This document shows, piece after piece, positions 8,043 through 15,016 of a DNA stretch of 37,443 bases; positions within the stretch are counted from its first letter, which is position 1, and every line of letters starts with the position of its first letter. Position numbers and translations under genes: made by a program. This DNA is from an uncultured Monoglobus sp. (lineage in GTDB: Bacteria; Bacillota; Clostridia; Monoglobales; Monoglobaceae): positions 1 through 37,443 of the forward strand of contig CANQKC010000029.1 of assembly GCA_947624305.1 (NCBI GenBank). Reading direction: 5' to 3'. Below the pieces are notes generated by a model, which had not been told where the DNA came from, did not search any database, and was given only the letters and a program-made list of their open reading frames with translations.

Positions 8043-8536
8043 ATTTCTCCCTCCTTTTCAGACGCGGGCACTTCCGTTTCTTTAAGCACGGCGTTTTCAG
8101 CTGCCGCCGCAGCCGCAGGCTGAGCGTTCAACGGTCCTCCGCATGAAGCGCAGAACTTTGCGGTGCTTTTGTTCATAAAACCGCATTTACACCTGATCCC
8201 GTCTTTCATATCATAGGAAGCGGCGGCAAACTGCTCGGGCTGACGCGTTATTCTCTGCCGGTCAAGCATCGCGATCTCCTGTTTTACGACCTCGATCTCT
8301 CTGTCACACGCGGCGATTTCATTGCATATCCCCTCGCATTGAGGAATACTAACCTCCCCGCTCAACATCAGATTATATACCAAACCGCCCATATTGTGGA
8401 TATAGCTCTGTTTTTCTTTTTGGAGATCATCAATTTTTGTGTTAAGCTTAGCTTTTTCCACAAAAGTTTTTGAGCCCTCGCCCACCGAGTTTACTCCTCT
8501 GTTGATACCAACAACAACTTTGTCCATAAATCCCAT
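8039..8536 (-). CDS. Coiled-coil protein with C-terminal zinc ribbon (operon gene 1)
   Basis: A 165-residue soluble protein. Residues 1-25 form a possible amphipathic helix (MGFMDKVVVGINRG...), residues about 26-100 are helical with coiled-coil heptads, and a zinc ribbon follows (Cys 116, 118, 129, 132; C-x-C-x10-C-x2-C). The tail is Ala/Glu rich. It resembles the common small Firmicutes zinc-ribbon proteins with an MGFFDK-type start. GGAGGGT lies just upstream of the ATG. It is the first gene of the operon, driven by a consensus promoter at 8729-8701. Here the ribbon is at the C-terminus, unlike the other four. Confidence 0.75.
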   Translation of the reverse strand: MGFMDKVVVGINRGVNSVGEGSKTFVEKAKLNTKIDDLQKEKQSYIHNMGGLVYNLMLSGEVSIPQCEGICNEIAACDREIEVVKQEIAMLDRQRITRQPEQFAAASYDMKDGIRCKCGFMNKSTAKFCASCGGPLNAQPAAAAAAENAVLKETEVPASEKEGEI

Positions 8537-8683
8537 TTTTTACCCTCCGTAATTAATATTTTCATATTTGGCTCCGGATTTATCAATCAGTTAAATACCC
8601 CTTGTTTAAGACGGTAAAATTCCATTATTATTCATATCCGCCGCTCACTAAATTTAATGTGAATATATATTTTCGGAGCCGTA

Positions 8684-8698
8684 TTGACTGTCTTTCAA
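8684..8698. promoter_or_regulatory. Operator-like site O1 (TTGA-N7-TCAA)
   Basis: TTGACTGTCTTTCAA. It covers the predicted start of transcription of the zinc-ribbon operon. It is the first of three sites with the same arms and centre length, 31 bp apart. Confidence 0.55.
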
Positions 8699-8700
8699 AC

Positions 8701-8729
8701 ATTATATAATAACCTTGATTATTTGTCAA
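8701..8729 (-). promoter_or_regulatory. Consensus sigma-A promoter of the zinc-ribbon operon
   Basis: On the minus strand TTGACA (8729-8724), a 17-nt spacer and TATAAT (8706-8701) form a perfect consensus. The predicted start is near 8694, giving a leader of about 158 nt before ATG 8536. The -35 box lies inside operator-like site O2. Confidence 0.8.
8715..8729. promoter_or_regulatory. Operator-like site O2 (TTGA-N7-TCAA)
   Basis: TTGATTATTTGTCAA, overlapping the -35 box of the zinc-ribbon operon promoter. Its start is 31 bp from O1 and 31 bp from O3. Confidence 0.6.
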
Positions 8730-8745
8730 TATATAAATTTATAAT

Positions 8746-8760
8746 TTGATTAACAATCAA
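8746..8760. promoter_or_regulatory. Operator-like site O3 (TTGA-N7-TCAA)
   Basis: TTGATTAACAATCAA, with 6-bp arms TTGATT/AATCAA. It is the most symmetric of the three sites. It overlaps a weak plus-strand promoter (TTGATT 8746-8751, 18 nt, TATATC 8770-8775) that would serve the xre gene, suggesting autoregulation. Confidence 0.6.
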
Positions 8761-8820
8761 TGTATTTGATATATCTTTTTTGTTAGAATAAATAAAAAGA
8801 GCGAAAGAGCAGGTGGTAAT

Positions 8821-9153
8821 GTGGACTATTATCTTATCGGCTTACGGATAAAAGAACTGCGCTTAAAGCGCGGAATGACGCAGGAGCAGCTCGCGGAAAA
8901 GGCGGATATCAGCACAAATTTTTTGGCGTGCATAGAAATCGGCAAACGCAAGGGAAGCTTTGAAACCTACTCCAATATTGTAAACATTCTTAATTCGTCA
9001 TTGGATTATATCACGCAGGATAATATTAAATCGGCGAAGGTAAACATGCTTAAAAAAGAGATGAACGAAATTTTTGAGAGCTGCGGCGAGAAAAACCGCG
9101 AGCTTATATTGGAGCTTGTCAAAGCCGTGGCAAAATCCGAAAATAATTATTGA
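8821..9153 (+). CDS. Xre-family helix-turn-helix regulator
   Basis: A 110-residue protein. Residues about 6-60 form an HTH_3/Xre domain (I-K-E-L-R-L-K-R-G-M-T-Q-E-Q-L-A-E-K-A-x-I-S). The C-terminal 45 residues are helical and probably dimerise. The start is GTG 8821 with AGGTGG 5 nt upstream. It is divergent from the zinc-ribbon operon. The three spaced palindromic sites in the 284-bp gap fit a dimeric regulator of this type, so it is the likely controller of that operon and of itself (inference). Confidence 0.8.
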   Translation: MDYYLIGLRIKELRLKRGMTQEQLAEKADISTNFLACIEIGKRKGSFETYSNIVNILNSSLDYITQDNIKSAKVNMLKKEMNEIFESCGEKNRELILELVKAVAKSENNY

Positions 9154-9177
9154 CTTTACTCAAAATAGGCAGAATAT

Positions 9178-9212
9178 AAAAATAAACGGCGCGGGCGCGC
9201 CGTTTATTTTTC
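9178..9212. terminator. Bidirectional terminator
   Basis: AAATAAACGGCGCG and CGCGCCGTTTATTT form a near-perfect stem with A and T tracts on either side. It lies between the convergent xre gene and the lipoprotein gene. Confidence 0.8.
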
Positions 9213-9220
9213 TCGTTTGA

Positions 9221-9655
9221 TTAATTGACCAGTCCCGACACGTCAACGCCGAGCTGAGATTCGAGCTGATCCATATACTGCTGGATAAGCTCTTTGTCGG
9301 CATCGGTGAGGTTCTTGGTCATGAGCGCCCGCGCCTGCATCATCGCGTCGTCATAAAGTCCCTCCGCGATCAGACCTTGGATGCTGTCGATCTCGTTTTG
9401 GATCGTAACCTGATCGTTGGCGGCCTCATCAGCCGTCTGCAGCTCAGGCATAACCGTCGCGACGGCGGCCTGCTGATCGTCGGGCTGCGCGGTAGGCGCG
9501 GCGGTCGGTTCAGCCGTGGGCTCCTCGGTGGCCTCGGCCGCGGACGACGCTTTTGTTTCGTCCGCATTGCGGGCGTTCTTTGAGCCGCCTCCGCAGGCCG
9601 CGAGCATGCTCACCGCCATAACGGCAGCCAGCGCGGTTATCAGTAATTTCTTCAT
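9221..9655 (-). CDS. Small secreted lipoprotein
   Basis: A 144-residue protein with a lipoprotein signal peptide and lipobox L-A-A-C (Cys about 21), then GGGSKN. A Thr/Glu/Pro/Ala-rich linker (about 35-60) leads to a helical acidic C-terminal part (about 70-144). It is probably membrane-anchored outside the cell. No family was recognised. AGGAGA precedes the ATG. Confidence 0.75.
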   Translation of the reverse strand: MKKLLITALAAVMAVSMLAACGGGSKNARNADETKASSAAEATEEPTAEPTAAPTAQPDDQQAAVATVMPELQTADEAANDQVTIQNEIDSIQGLIAEGLYDDAMMQARALMTKNLTDADKELIQQYMDQLESQLGVDVSGLVN

Positions 9656-9814
9656 AGTGTTCTCCTTTCAAATTCTGCTTTCGTTTTATATTATTGTATT
9701 TTTATTTATATTATTCCGAAAAATGAAATAATTATGTAGCCCTCCGTTTCGCGGCCCATGTTAATTCTAAACCATTATACATGAGCTGCTTAAAAAAATC
9801 AAGAGTTTTTTAAA

Positions 9815-9844
9815 GGGCGGCGCCAAATCGGCGCGCGCCCTTTT
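9815..9844. terminator. GC-rich hairpin after htrA-like gene
   Basis: GGGCGGCGCC pairs with the GGCGCGCGCCC arm. T5 follows on the plus strand and only T3 on the minus strand. It is placed to end the HtrA transcript, though the minus-strand U tract is short. Confidence 0.5.
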
Positions 9845-9853
9845 TAACGCTTA

Positions 9854-11401
9854 TTAATCCGGCGTCTGCTCGCTGAGCACTACCTCAACGCTCACAGTGG
9901 CGCCCGTGGCGTATTTGTAAACCTCAAGCGTCACCTTGTCGCCAGGTGATTTTGTGTCCTTGTAGTTCGTGAGCTCCGAACCGGTCTTTACCTCGTTGCC
10001 GTCGATCTTTGTGATTATATCACCCTGCTGGAGACCGGCATTTGACGCGTTGTCGGTGGTTATGCTCATTACCTGAGCGCCCTGCGGCCAGCCGTACTGC
10101 ATCGCCATATACTGCGTAACGTCGCGGGTGGAAATTCCGATAACGGGTCTGCCCTTGACGTATCCGTATTCAAGCAGGTCGGAAACTATCGGCTTTGCCT
10201 CGGAGATCGGGATCGCGAAGCCCATGCCCTCAACGCCTGTCGTGGAAACCTTGACCGTGTTTATGCCTATGACCTCGCCGCGGGAATTCACAAGCGCTCC
10301 GCCCGAATTGCCCGAGTTGATCGCCGCGTCGGTCTGGATAAGGTTCATCGTTCTGTCGTCAACCGTTATCGTTCTGTTGACCGCGCTCACTATGCCCTGG
10401 GTAACGCTTCCGAAGAACTCCAGTCCCATCGGGTTGCCTATCGCGATCGCCGTCTCGCCGACCTCAACGGCGGACGAGTCTCCCAGCGTCGCGACGGTGA
10501 GCTCCTCGTTCGGCTCGATCTTTATGACCGCGAGGTCTGTCTGCTCGTCGGTGCCGATGACCTGAGCGTCATACTCGGAGCCGGTGTTAAGCTGAACCAC
10601 TACCTTGACCGCGCTCTCGACAACGTGATTGTTTGTGATAATGTAACCGTCGTCACTGATGATTATGCCCGAGCCCTGACCCTCGGAAACGCTGCGCGCT
10701 CCGAACAGGCTCATCTGGCCCTCGATCGTGCTCTTTATGCCGACAACCGCGGGGCCGACCTCTTTGGCGATCTCGGTCGTCTCCTTGCTGCCCTCGGTCG
10801 AGGCCGTGTTCGCGATGCCGTTTGTGTCGCCGCCCGACTCCTGCGAGGTCTGCTGTACCTCGGCTTTGAGCTGCTGCGACAGGCTGCCCTTGTTTGAGGA
10901 GCTGCCCATGCTGTGTCCGAGGGCGAAAGCGCCGCCCAGCACAGCCAGATTGAGCACCGCCGCCGCGAGCAGCGCGGCAACGTATCTCATTGATCTTCCT
11001 TGTTTATGTTCTTTATGCTTCTTCGCCTTTTTGCTTCCGATATGCTCGTTATACGGAACACTGTTCATTCCGGCGCTGCGGGCGTAATTATAACCGTTGT
11101 CATACGCGCTATTGCTGTAAGGCGCGCTCCGGTAATCCGACGCGCCTCGCGCCGCGCCGTCCGACGCTTTTTCGGACGCGCCTTCAAAGGTCTCGCGCGC
11201 GTTCGCGCCCAGATCCGAGCCGCTGAAGGAATAGGACGAATTTTCGTCCGTTTCGGCGGCGGGTATCTCCGCCGTGTTTTCCTCTGTCGGCTCAAGGTCG
11301 ATTATCTCGCTTTCATTTTCGTCCGCGGCCGCGCGGGACTGAGCCTCCTCCGCCTCGTCCCCGCCGTCAAAGGGATCATAGTTAGTCTTGAAATCATCCA
11401 T
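9854..11401 (-). CDS. htrA: HtrA/DegP-like membrane-anchored serine protease
   Basis: A 515-residue protein. Residues 1-135 are a long acidic then Tyr/Ser/Lys-rich cytoplasmic region, 139-162 a membrane helix, about 205-400 a trypsin-like protease domain, and 415-510 a PDZ domain. The catalytic triad is visible: His259 in ITNNHVV, Asp289 in TDLAVIKIE, Ser366 in NSGNSGGAL. It degrades or refolds damaged proteins outside the membrane. The disordered N-terminal region of about 135 residues is longer than in Bacillus HtrA. It reads alone on the minus strand, downstream of spo0A and separated from it by a terminator. Confidence 0.92.
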   Translation of the reverse strand: MDDFKTNYDPFDGGDEAEEAQSRAAADENESEIIDLEPTEENTAEIPAAETDENSSYSFSGSDLGANARETFEGASEKASDGAARGASDYRSAPYSNSAYDNGYNYARSAGMNSVPYNEHIGSKKAKKHKEHKQGRSMRYVAALLAAAVLNLAVLGGAFALGHSMGSSSNKGSLSQQLKAEVQQTSQESGGDTNGIANTASTEGSKETTEIAKEVGPAVVGIKSTIEGQMSLFGARSVSEGQGSGIIISDDGYIITNNHVVESAVKVVVQLNTGSEYDAQVIGTDEQTDLAVIKIEPNEELTVATLGDSSAVEVGETAIAIGNPMGLEFFGSVTQGIVSAVNRTITVDDRTMNLIQTDAAINSGNSGGALVNSRGEVIGINTVKVSTTGVEGMGFAIPISEAKPIVSDLLEYGYVKGRPVIGISTRDVTQYMAMQYGWPQGAQVMSITTDNASNAGLQQGDIITKIDGNEVKTGSELTNYKDTKSPGDKVTLEVYKYATGATVSVEVVLSEQTPD

Positions 11402-11527
11402 AATAAGTACCTCCTGACATATTTAAAAGCTGATAAGCTTGTATCCTTATTACAGATAACATTATAATCCGAATATATTAAAAAACTATGACGAAAATGT
11501 AAAAGAATTGAATTATTTAAAACAAGC

Positions 11528-11554
11528 AAAAAGCGGCGCGATAAGGCGCCGCGA
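11528..11554 (-). terminator. Terminator after spo0A
   Basis: GCGGCGC and GCGCCGC form the stem. On the minus strand it is followed by TTTTTGCTTG. Confidence 0.75.
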
Positions 11555-11579
11555 GTGCATATTTTAACAAATTGTTAAG

Positions 11580-12380
11580 CTAAGACGCGTTTTTGAGCTG
11601 GAGCCTCAGTTTGTCCGCTATCATCGCTATAAACTCCGAATTCGTCGGCTTTCCCTTTATCTGCGAGACGGTGTATCCGAACACGTTGTTTAAGGTGTCC
11701 ATGTCGCCCCTGTCCCACGCGAGCTCGATCGCGTGGCGGATCGCCCGCTCCACGCGGCTTGAGGTTGTTCCGAAGTTTTCGGCGATCGTGGGATAAAGCT
11801 CCTTCGTCACCGAATTCATAATATCGAGGTCATAGATCGCCATCATTATCGCCCGCCTTATGTATTGATAACCCTTGATGTGAGCGGGAATTCCTATCTC
11901 ATGAATAACGTTTGTCACCATTGACTCGACCTTGCCGTAGTCAAACTTCTTGGTGTTCACGCTCCAGTTACGCGACGTGTCCGCTCCGGTGGTTATCGGC
12001 GATGCCATCATGGTTATCCTCTCAATGACCGCGTCATAATTCACCGGCTTCAGCATGCAGTACTCAACGCCGAACGAGCCCGCGGAGGCGGTTATCATAT
12101 CGTTCAGGACCGAGCTGATCACCATAATATGCGGACGCTTTTTAAGCTGCATGCGGCTCAGCCGCTTTAAGACTCCTAAGCCGTCAAGCGTGGGAAGCAA
12201 AAGCTCTGTGACAAGCACGTCAATGTCGCCCGATTTTACAAGAGGCGGAACTTCAAGCCCGTCATATACGCAGCCGACAACCTCGATCTTTGTTGTTCGG
12301 CGCATGTAATCGCACAGCCCGTTGGCAAGCTCTTTGTCATGATCCGCTACCGCTACCTTGATTTTCTGATTAATCTCCAT
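11580..12380 (-). CDS. spo0A: Sporulation master regulator Spo0A, phospho-acceptor Asp replaced by Glu
   Basis: A 266-residue protein. The C-terminal DNA-binding domain (about 150-266) is highly conserved: [38 protein letters not shown] and [17 protein letters not shown]. The N-terminal receiver is atypical. The acceptor position (Asp56 in B. subtilis, normally V-L-x-L-D-I) reads V-L-V-T-E59-L, codon GAG at 12206-12204. The first acidic pair reads D13-H14 instead of D-D. Ser89 and Lys111 (LKP) are kept. Canonical Spo0A is activated by phosphorelay. Here Glu59 may mimic phosphate or make the protein phosphorylation-independent (inference). It lies directly after spoIVB, the conserved clostridial order. 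Confidence 0.95.
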   Translation of the reverse strand: MEINQKIKVAVADHDKELANGLCDYMRRTTKIEVVGCVYDGLEVPPLVKSGDIDVLVTELLLPTLDGLGVLKRLSRMQLKKRPHIMVISSVLNDMITASAGSFGVEYCMLKPVNYDAVIERITMMASPITTGADTSRNWSVNTKKFDYGKVESMVTNVIHEIGIPAHIKGYQYIRRAIMMAIYDLDIMNSVTKELYPTIAENFGTTSSRVERAIRHAIELAWDRGDMDTLNNVFGYTVSQIKGKPTNSEFIAMIADKLRLQLKNAS

Positions 12381-12472
12381 AAAATTTCCTTCTCTCTTTT
12401 AAATTTTGAATTACTTCGTTTGACGTTTTTCGGTAATTTACGCCATTAACAAGTAACATTCAATTTAAGCAA

Positions 12473-12501
12473 ATTATATAATATTCAACATTTATTGTCA
12501 A
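12473..12501 (-). promoter_or_regulatory. Consensus sigma-A promoter of spo0A
   Basis: On the minus strand TTGACA (12501-12496), a 17-nt spacer and TATAAT (12478-12473). The predicted start is near 12466, 86 nt before the ATG. Confidence 0.75.
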
Positions 12502-12505
12502 TAGC

Positions 12506-12514
12506 TTCGACAAA
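12506..12514 (-). promoter_or_regulatory. 0A box upstream of spo0A
   Basis: TTTGTCGAA on the minus strand matches the Spo0A-binding consensus TTTGTCRAA at all nine positions. It lies 4 bp upstream of the -35 box, which suggests autoregulation. Confidence 0.65.
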
Positions 12515-12555
12515 AAATTACCGAATTTTACCATTAAATTTTCCGAAATAATTTA

Positions 12556-12580
12556 AAAAGGGTGAAAATATCACCCTTTG
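12556..12580 (-). terminator. Terminator after spoIVB
   Basis: AAAGGGTGA and TCACCCTTT form the stem. T5 follows on the minus strand. Confidence 0.75.
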
Positions 12581-12587
12581 CGAGCTA

Positions 12588-13580
12588 TTAATCCATATTT
12601 TCCACAAAAACTCCGTAGCCCATATCGGGCTCTTTCACCAGCACATGAGTCACCGAGCCGATAAGCTTTCCGTCCTGGATTATCGGGCTGCCGCTCATAC
12701 CGCGGACTATTCCGCCGGTTTTCGAGATAAGCTCCCGATCGGTCACCTTGAAAATTATATTTTTGCCCTCACTGTCGTCTTTGTTTACGTCGGTTATCTC
12801 GATCGAATAGTCGCCTATTCCGCTGCCCTCTATGTTTGAGCATATTATCGCCTCGCCTTTGTGCGCGCTGTCCTTGTCTCCAATCGGCACCGGCTGGCGG
12901 ACGGAAATAAGGTTTTCGGGATTTGAGACCGTGCCGCTTATCCCGTGGCTGCCGCAGCCGCTGATCTCGCCGATCTTCCGACGGTTCTCGGAATACACGC
13001 CGATAAGCTCGCCGGGCTCGCCCGCCTCGCCTTTTCGGACGCCGACTATTTCCGCCTTGTAAACGTCTCCGCCTCCGTCGGCGGTCTCGGTTCCGGTTAT
13101 GCTGTGCCCCACGGCTGCGAAGCCTCCCGTCGCGGGATCGTAGTATGTTATGGTCCCCACGCCCGAGGCGGCGTCCATTATCCACGCGCCTATTTTGAGT
13201 CTGCCGTCAAGAGCCCTGACCGGAACGAGGCTGACCTCGCGGCTGCCGCTTCCGTCCCTTACGGTAAGCTCGGCCTCCTCGCCGTCATCCAGACGGTTAA
13301 GCCGCTTGGTGAACTCGTCCACCGTTTTCGTTTCATCGCCGTTTAGCGCGGTGATTATATCTCCTTTTTTTATCCCCGCCTCGGCTGCGGGTGAGGTTTC
13401 GGCGCCGTCCGCGGTTTCTATCTCGCCCAGATCATCCACATATGCCCCGCCGTAGCTCAGCGACACGCCGACGCTCTGGCCGCCCGGGACCACCATCCTC
13501 GGGGCGTCGTCCGCGGCGGCGCACATCCACAGCAGCAGCGACGCGAGCGCCGCCGCTGTCCGTATTTTTTTAACCGGCAA
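12588..13580 (-). CDS. spoIVB: SpoIVB peptidase (sporulation signalling serine protease)
   Basis: A 330-residue protein with a short hydrophobic N-terminus (about 8-23), a PDZ domain (about 40-120; PAAEAGIKKGDIITALNG) and an S55 serine peptidase domain. Catalytic residues are seen as His159 in AVGHS and Ser296 in GMSGSP. In Bacillus SpoIVB is secreted from the forespore and triggers pro-sigma-K processing through SpoIVFA. The start is TTG 13580, supported by GGAGG 8 nt upstream. It is shorter than the B. subtilis protein (about 425 residues), mostly in the N-terminal region. recN, often upstream, is absent. Confidence 0.92.
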   Translation of the reverse strand: MPVKKIRTAAALASLLLWMCAAADDAPRMVVPGGQSVGVSLSYGGAYVDDLGEIETADGAETSPAAEAGIKKGDIITALNGDETKTVDEFTKRLNRLDDGEEAELTVRDGSGSREVSLVPVRALDGRLKIGAWIMDAASGVGTITYYDPATGGFAAVGHSITGTETADGGGDVYKAEIVGVRKGEAGEPGELIGVYSENRRKIGEISGCGSHGISGTVSNPENLISVRQPVPIGDKDSAHKGEAIICSNIEGSGIGDYSIEITDVNKDDSEGKNIIFKVTDRELISKTGGIVRGMSGSPIIQDGKLIGSVTHVLVKEPDMGYGVFVENMD

Positions 13581-13665
13581 TTTCCGCGCCTCCTTTAAAT
13601 TTGATTTTTTTGTTCTCGCACTATGTATTATTGCCGGACGCGCTCCATATAACTATAGCAATAAA

Positions 13666-13698
13666 TGAAAAAAGGGGGCGGCAATGCCTGCCGCCCCT
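13666..13698 (-). terminator. Terminator of the 37-residue gene
   Basis: GGGGCGGCA and TGCCGCCCC form a strong stem. T6 follows on the minus strand. Confidence 0.8.
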
Positions 13699-13709
13699 GA
13701 TTTTCTCAC

Positions 13710-13823
13710 TCAGTCGTCGCTCTGCTCGGACTCGCTGCCGCTTTGCTTCTTTGAATTCTGGCTGTTGTTCTGGTTCTGGTTCTGGTTGTTGCTCTGGTTA
13801 CGGTTATTGTTTTTGCTTGACAT
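13710..13823 (-). CDS. Small Asn/Gln-rich protein (37 aa)
   Basis: A 37-residue frame reading MSSKNNNRNQ, then repeated N-Q pairs, ending in a Ser/Glu/Asp tail (SGSESEQSDD). AGGAGG lies 6 nt before the ATG and a strong terminator starts just after the stop, so it has a full expression unit. Upstream is a TATAAT at 13892-13887. Its size, low complexity and position between spoIVB and a GerQ-like gene suggest a small spore-associated protein of the small acid-soluble kind. That is inference; no signature motif proves it. Confidence 0.65.
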   Translation of the reverse strand: MSSKNNNRNQSNNQNQNQNNSQNSKKQSGSESEQSDD

Positions 13824-13909
13824 AATAAACCTCCTAAAAAAATTTATAATTTATTTTGCAACAATAGTTTTAACAAAAATAAATTTATTATACATATTTA
13901 TGTAAACTT

Positions 13910-13937
13910 TTGAATTTAATAATAGTATAAATATAAT
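13910..13937 (+). promoter_or_regulatory. Promoter of the GerQ-like gene
   Basis: TTGAAT (13910-13915), a 16-nt spacer and TATAAT (13932-13937), about 20 nt before the AGGAGG. It overlaps the divergent control region of the 37-residue gene. A sporulation sigma factor cannot be ruled out. Confidence 0.4.
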
Positions 13938-13957
13938 ATGAAGTCAGGAGGTATAAA

Positions 13958-14329
13958 ATGGCTGTGAAAAGAGACGGACGAAATTCCCTTCCGCAGTACC
14001 GCGCGCCCGACATCGAGATCGAGCTCCCGCCGCCCGTCCGCGGCGAGGATCAGTCGCTTTACGACAAGATCCTGAGCGGTACAGAGAAGATATTCAGTCT
14101 GCCCGAGCAGATCGAGGACAATTCCACGGTGCTCAAGACGTATCTCACGGGCTTTCGCGGCAAAAAGGTCTGCGTCGCGCTCTGGGACAGAGCGGGCGGC
14201 AGATGCGAGAAGTGCGGCATTCTGCGCGAAGTAGGAAGCGATTATATCGCCATACACGAGCCGCGAAACGGCAGGCTGATCATTACAAATATGGAAAAAA
14301 TAAAATATATAAGCGTGTTTTGCGTGTAA
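13958..14329 (+). CDS. GerQ-like small protein (putative spore coat)
   Basis: A 123-residue protein. The N-terminal third is Pro-rich and disordered (RAPDIEIELPPPVRG). The C-terminal about 60 residues resemble the GerQ core: G-x-L-x-x-V-G-x-D-Y-I-x-I-x-x-P-x-x-G-R-x-I-I-x-N-M-x-K-I-x-Y-I-x-V-F, compared with G-I-x-E-A-G-x-D-H-I-x-x-S-x-P-x-x-G-x-R-x-L-L-L-x-x-x-L-D-Y-I-x-F. A C-E-K-C pair sits at about 88-91. GerQ is a coat protein that is cross-linked and needed for germination in Bacillus. AGGAGG precedes the ATG. Similarity is judged by eye only. Confidence 0.5.
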   Translation: MAVKRDGRNSLPQYRAPDIEIELPPPVRGEDQSLYDKILSGTEKIFSLPEQIEDNSTVLKTYLTGFRGKKVCVALWDRAGGRCEKCGILREVGSDYIAIHEPRNGRLIITNMEKIKYISVFCV

Positions 14330-14337
14330 GCGCGCAT

Positions 14338-14374
14338 GAAAAAAGCGTCTGTCTGCGGGCAGACGCTTTTTTAC
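14338..14374. terminator. Bidirectional terminator
   Basis: AAAAAGCGTCTG and CAGACGCTTTTTT form a strong stem between the convergent GerQ-like and ANTAR genes. It overlaps the ANTAR stop codon. Confidence 0.8.
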
Positions 14375-14940
14375 ATATATCTCTTTAGTATATCCGCGGC
14401 TATGCGCGCGCGGCTTTCGCGTGTGTCCATGGCCCGCTTTTCGATAAGTCTGTGGGCCTCCTGCTCGGACATTCGCTCCCGCTCGATCAACACGCATTTG
14501 GCCCGAGAGATCACGCGGAGCTCCTCGTATTTTTTCTCCTGTTTGGCCATCTTTTTGTCAAAATCGGCTATTCTCGCGGCGAAAGCCAGAGCCAGACGCA
14601 CCGAGCTTAAAAAATACCGTCGGTCAAGCGGCTTTGGCACGACAAACACGCCGTCGCCCTCGACCCGCGAGGCGAGCACATCGGCGATCTCGCTTTTGGC
14701 GATCAAAACGACCGAGGACCGCGTTCCGTGGATCAGGTCCGCGGCCAAGCGCTCGCCCTGCTCATCCTTGAGCGGCGCGTTTATTATTATCAGCGAATAA
14801 TTGATCCGCAGCACCGCGCGGCGCGTTTGGGCGCCGCTGTCGGCGAAATCTATATTATTAAAGGCGTACCGTCTCAGGATACCCGCCAATGTCTCGGCGC
14901 TTTTTTCGGTCGCCGAAACGATGAGGATCTTGTCATCCAA
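14371..14940 (-). CDS. ANTAR-domain RNA-binding regulator with degenerate receiver
   Basis: A 189-residue protein with a receiver-like N-terminal domain (about 3-120), a coiled linker (about 122-145) and a C-terminal ANTAR domain (about 135-187; R-x-x-I-x-x-A-K-x-x-L-I, then S-E-x-E-A-H-R-L-I-x-K-x-A-M-x-x-x), which binds paired hairpins to control termination. The acceptor site reads IIIN54APL, Asn (AAC) in place of Asp, and the acidic pair near residues 9-10 is S-A. It is therefore a pseudo-receiver. Stand-alone ANTAR proteins of this kind often sit beside glutamine synthetase genes in Clostridia; here it follows the GS-like gene by 76 bp. Confidence 0.85.
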   Translation of the reverse strand: MDDKILIVSATEKSAETLAGILRRYAFNNIDFADSGAQTRRAVLRINYSLIIINAPLKDEQGERLAADLIHGTRSSVVLIAKSEIADVLASRVEGDGVFVVPKPLDRRYFLSSVRLALAFAARIADFDKKMAKQEKKYEELRVISRAKCVLIERERMSEQEAHRLIEKRAMDTRESRARIAADILKRYM

Positions 14941-15016
14941 TGCTTTTCTTACCTTTCAAATCTTTTCTTTAACTCTGATCAAGCGCTGCGGAAAACAAAC
15001 GCTCCGCGAAGGCCGC

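Noticed and set aside
12832..13346. Overlapping plus-strand frames across spoIVB
   Set aside because: They are shadows of spoIVB with no start signals or domains.
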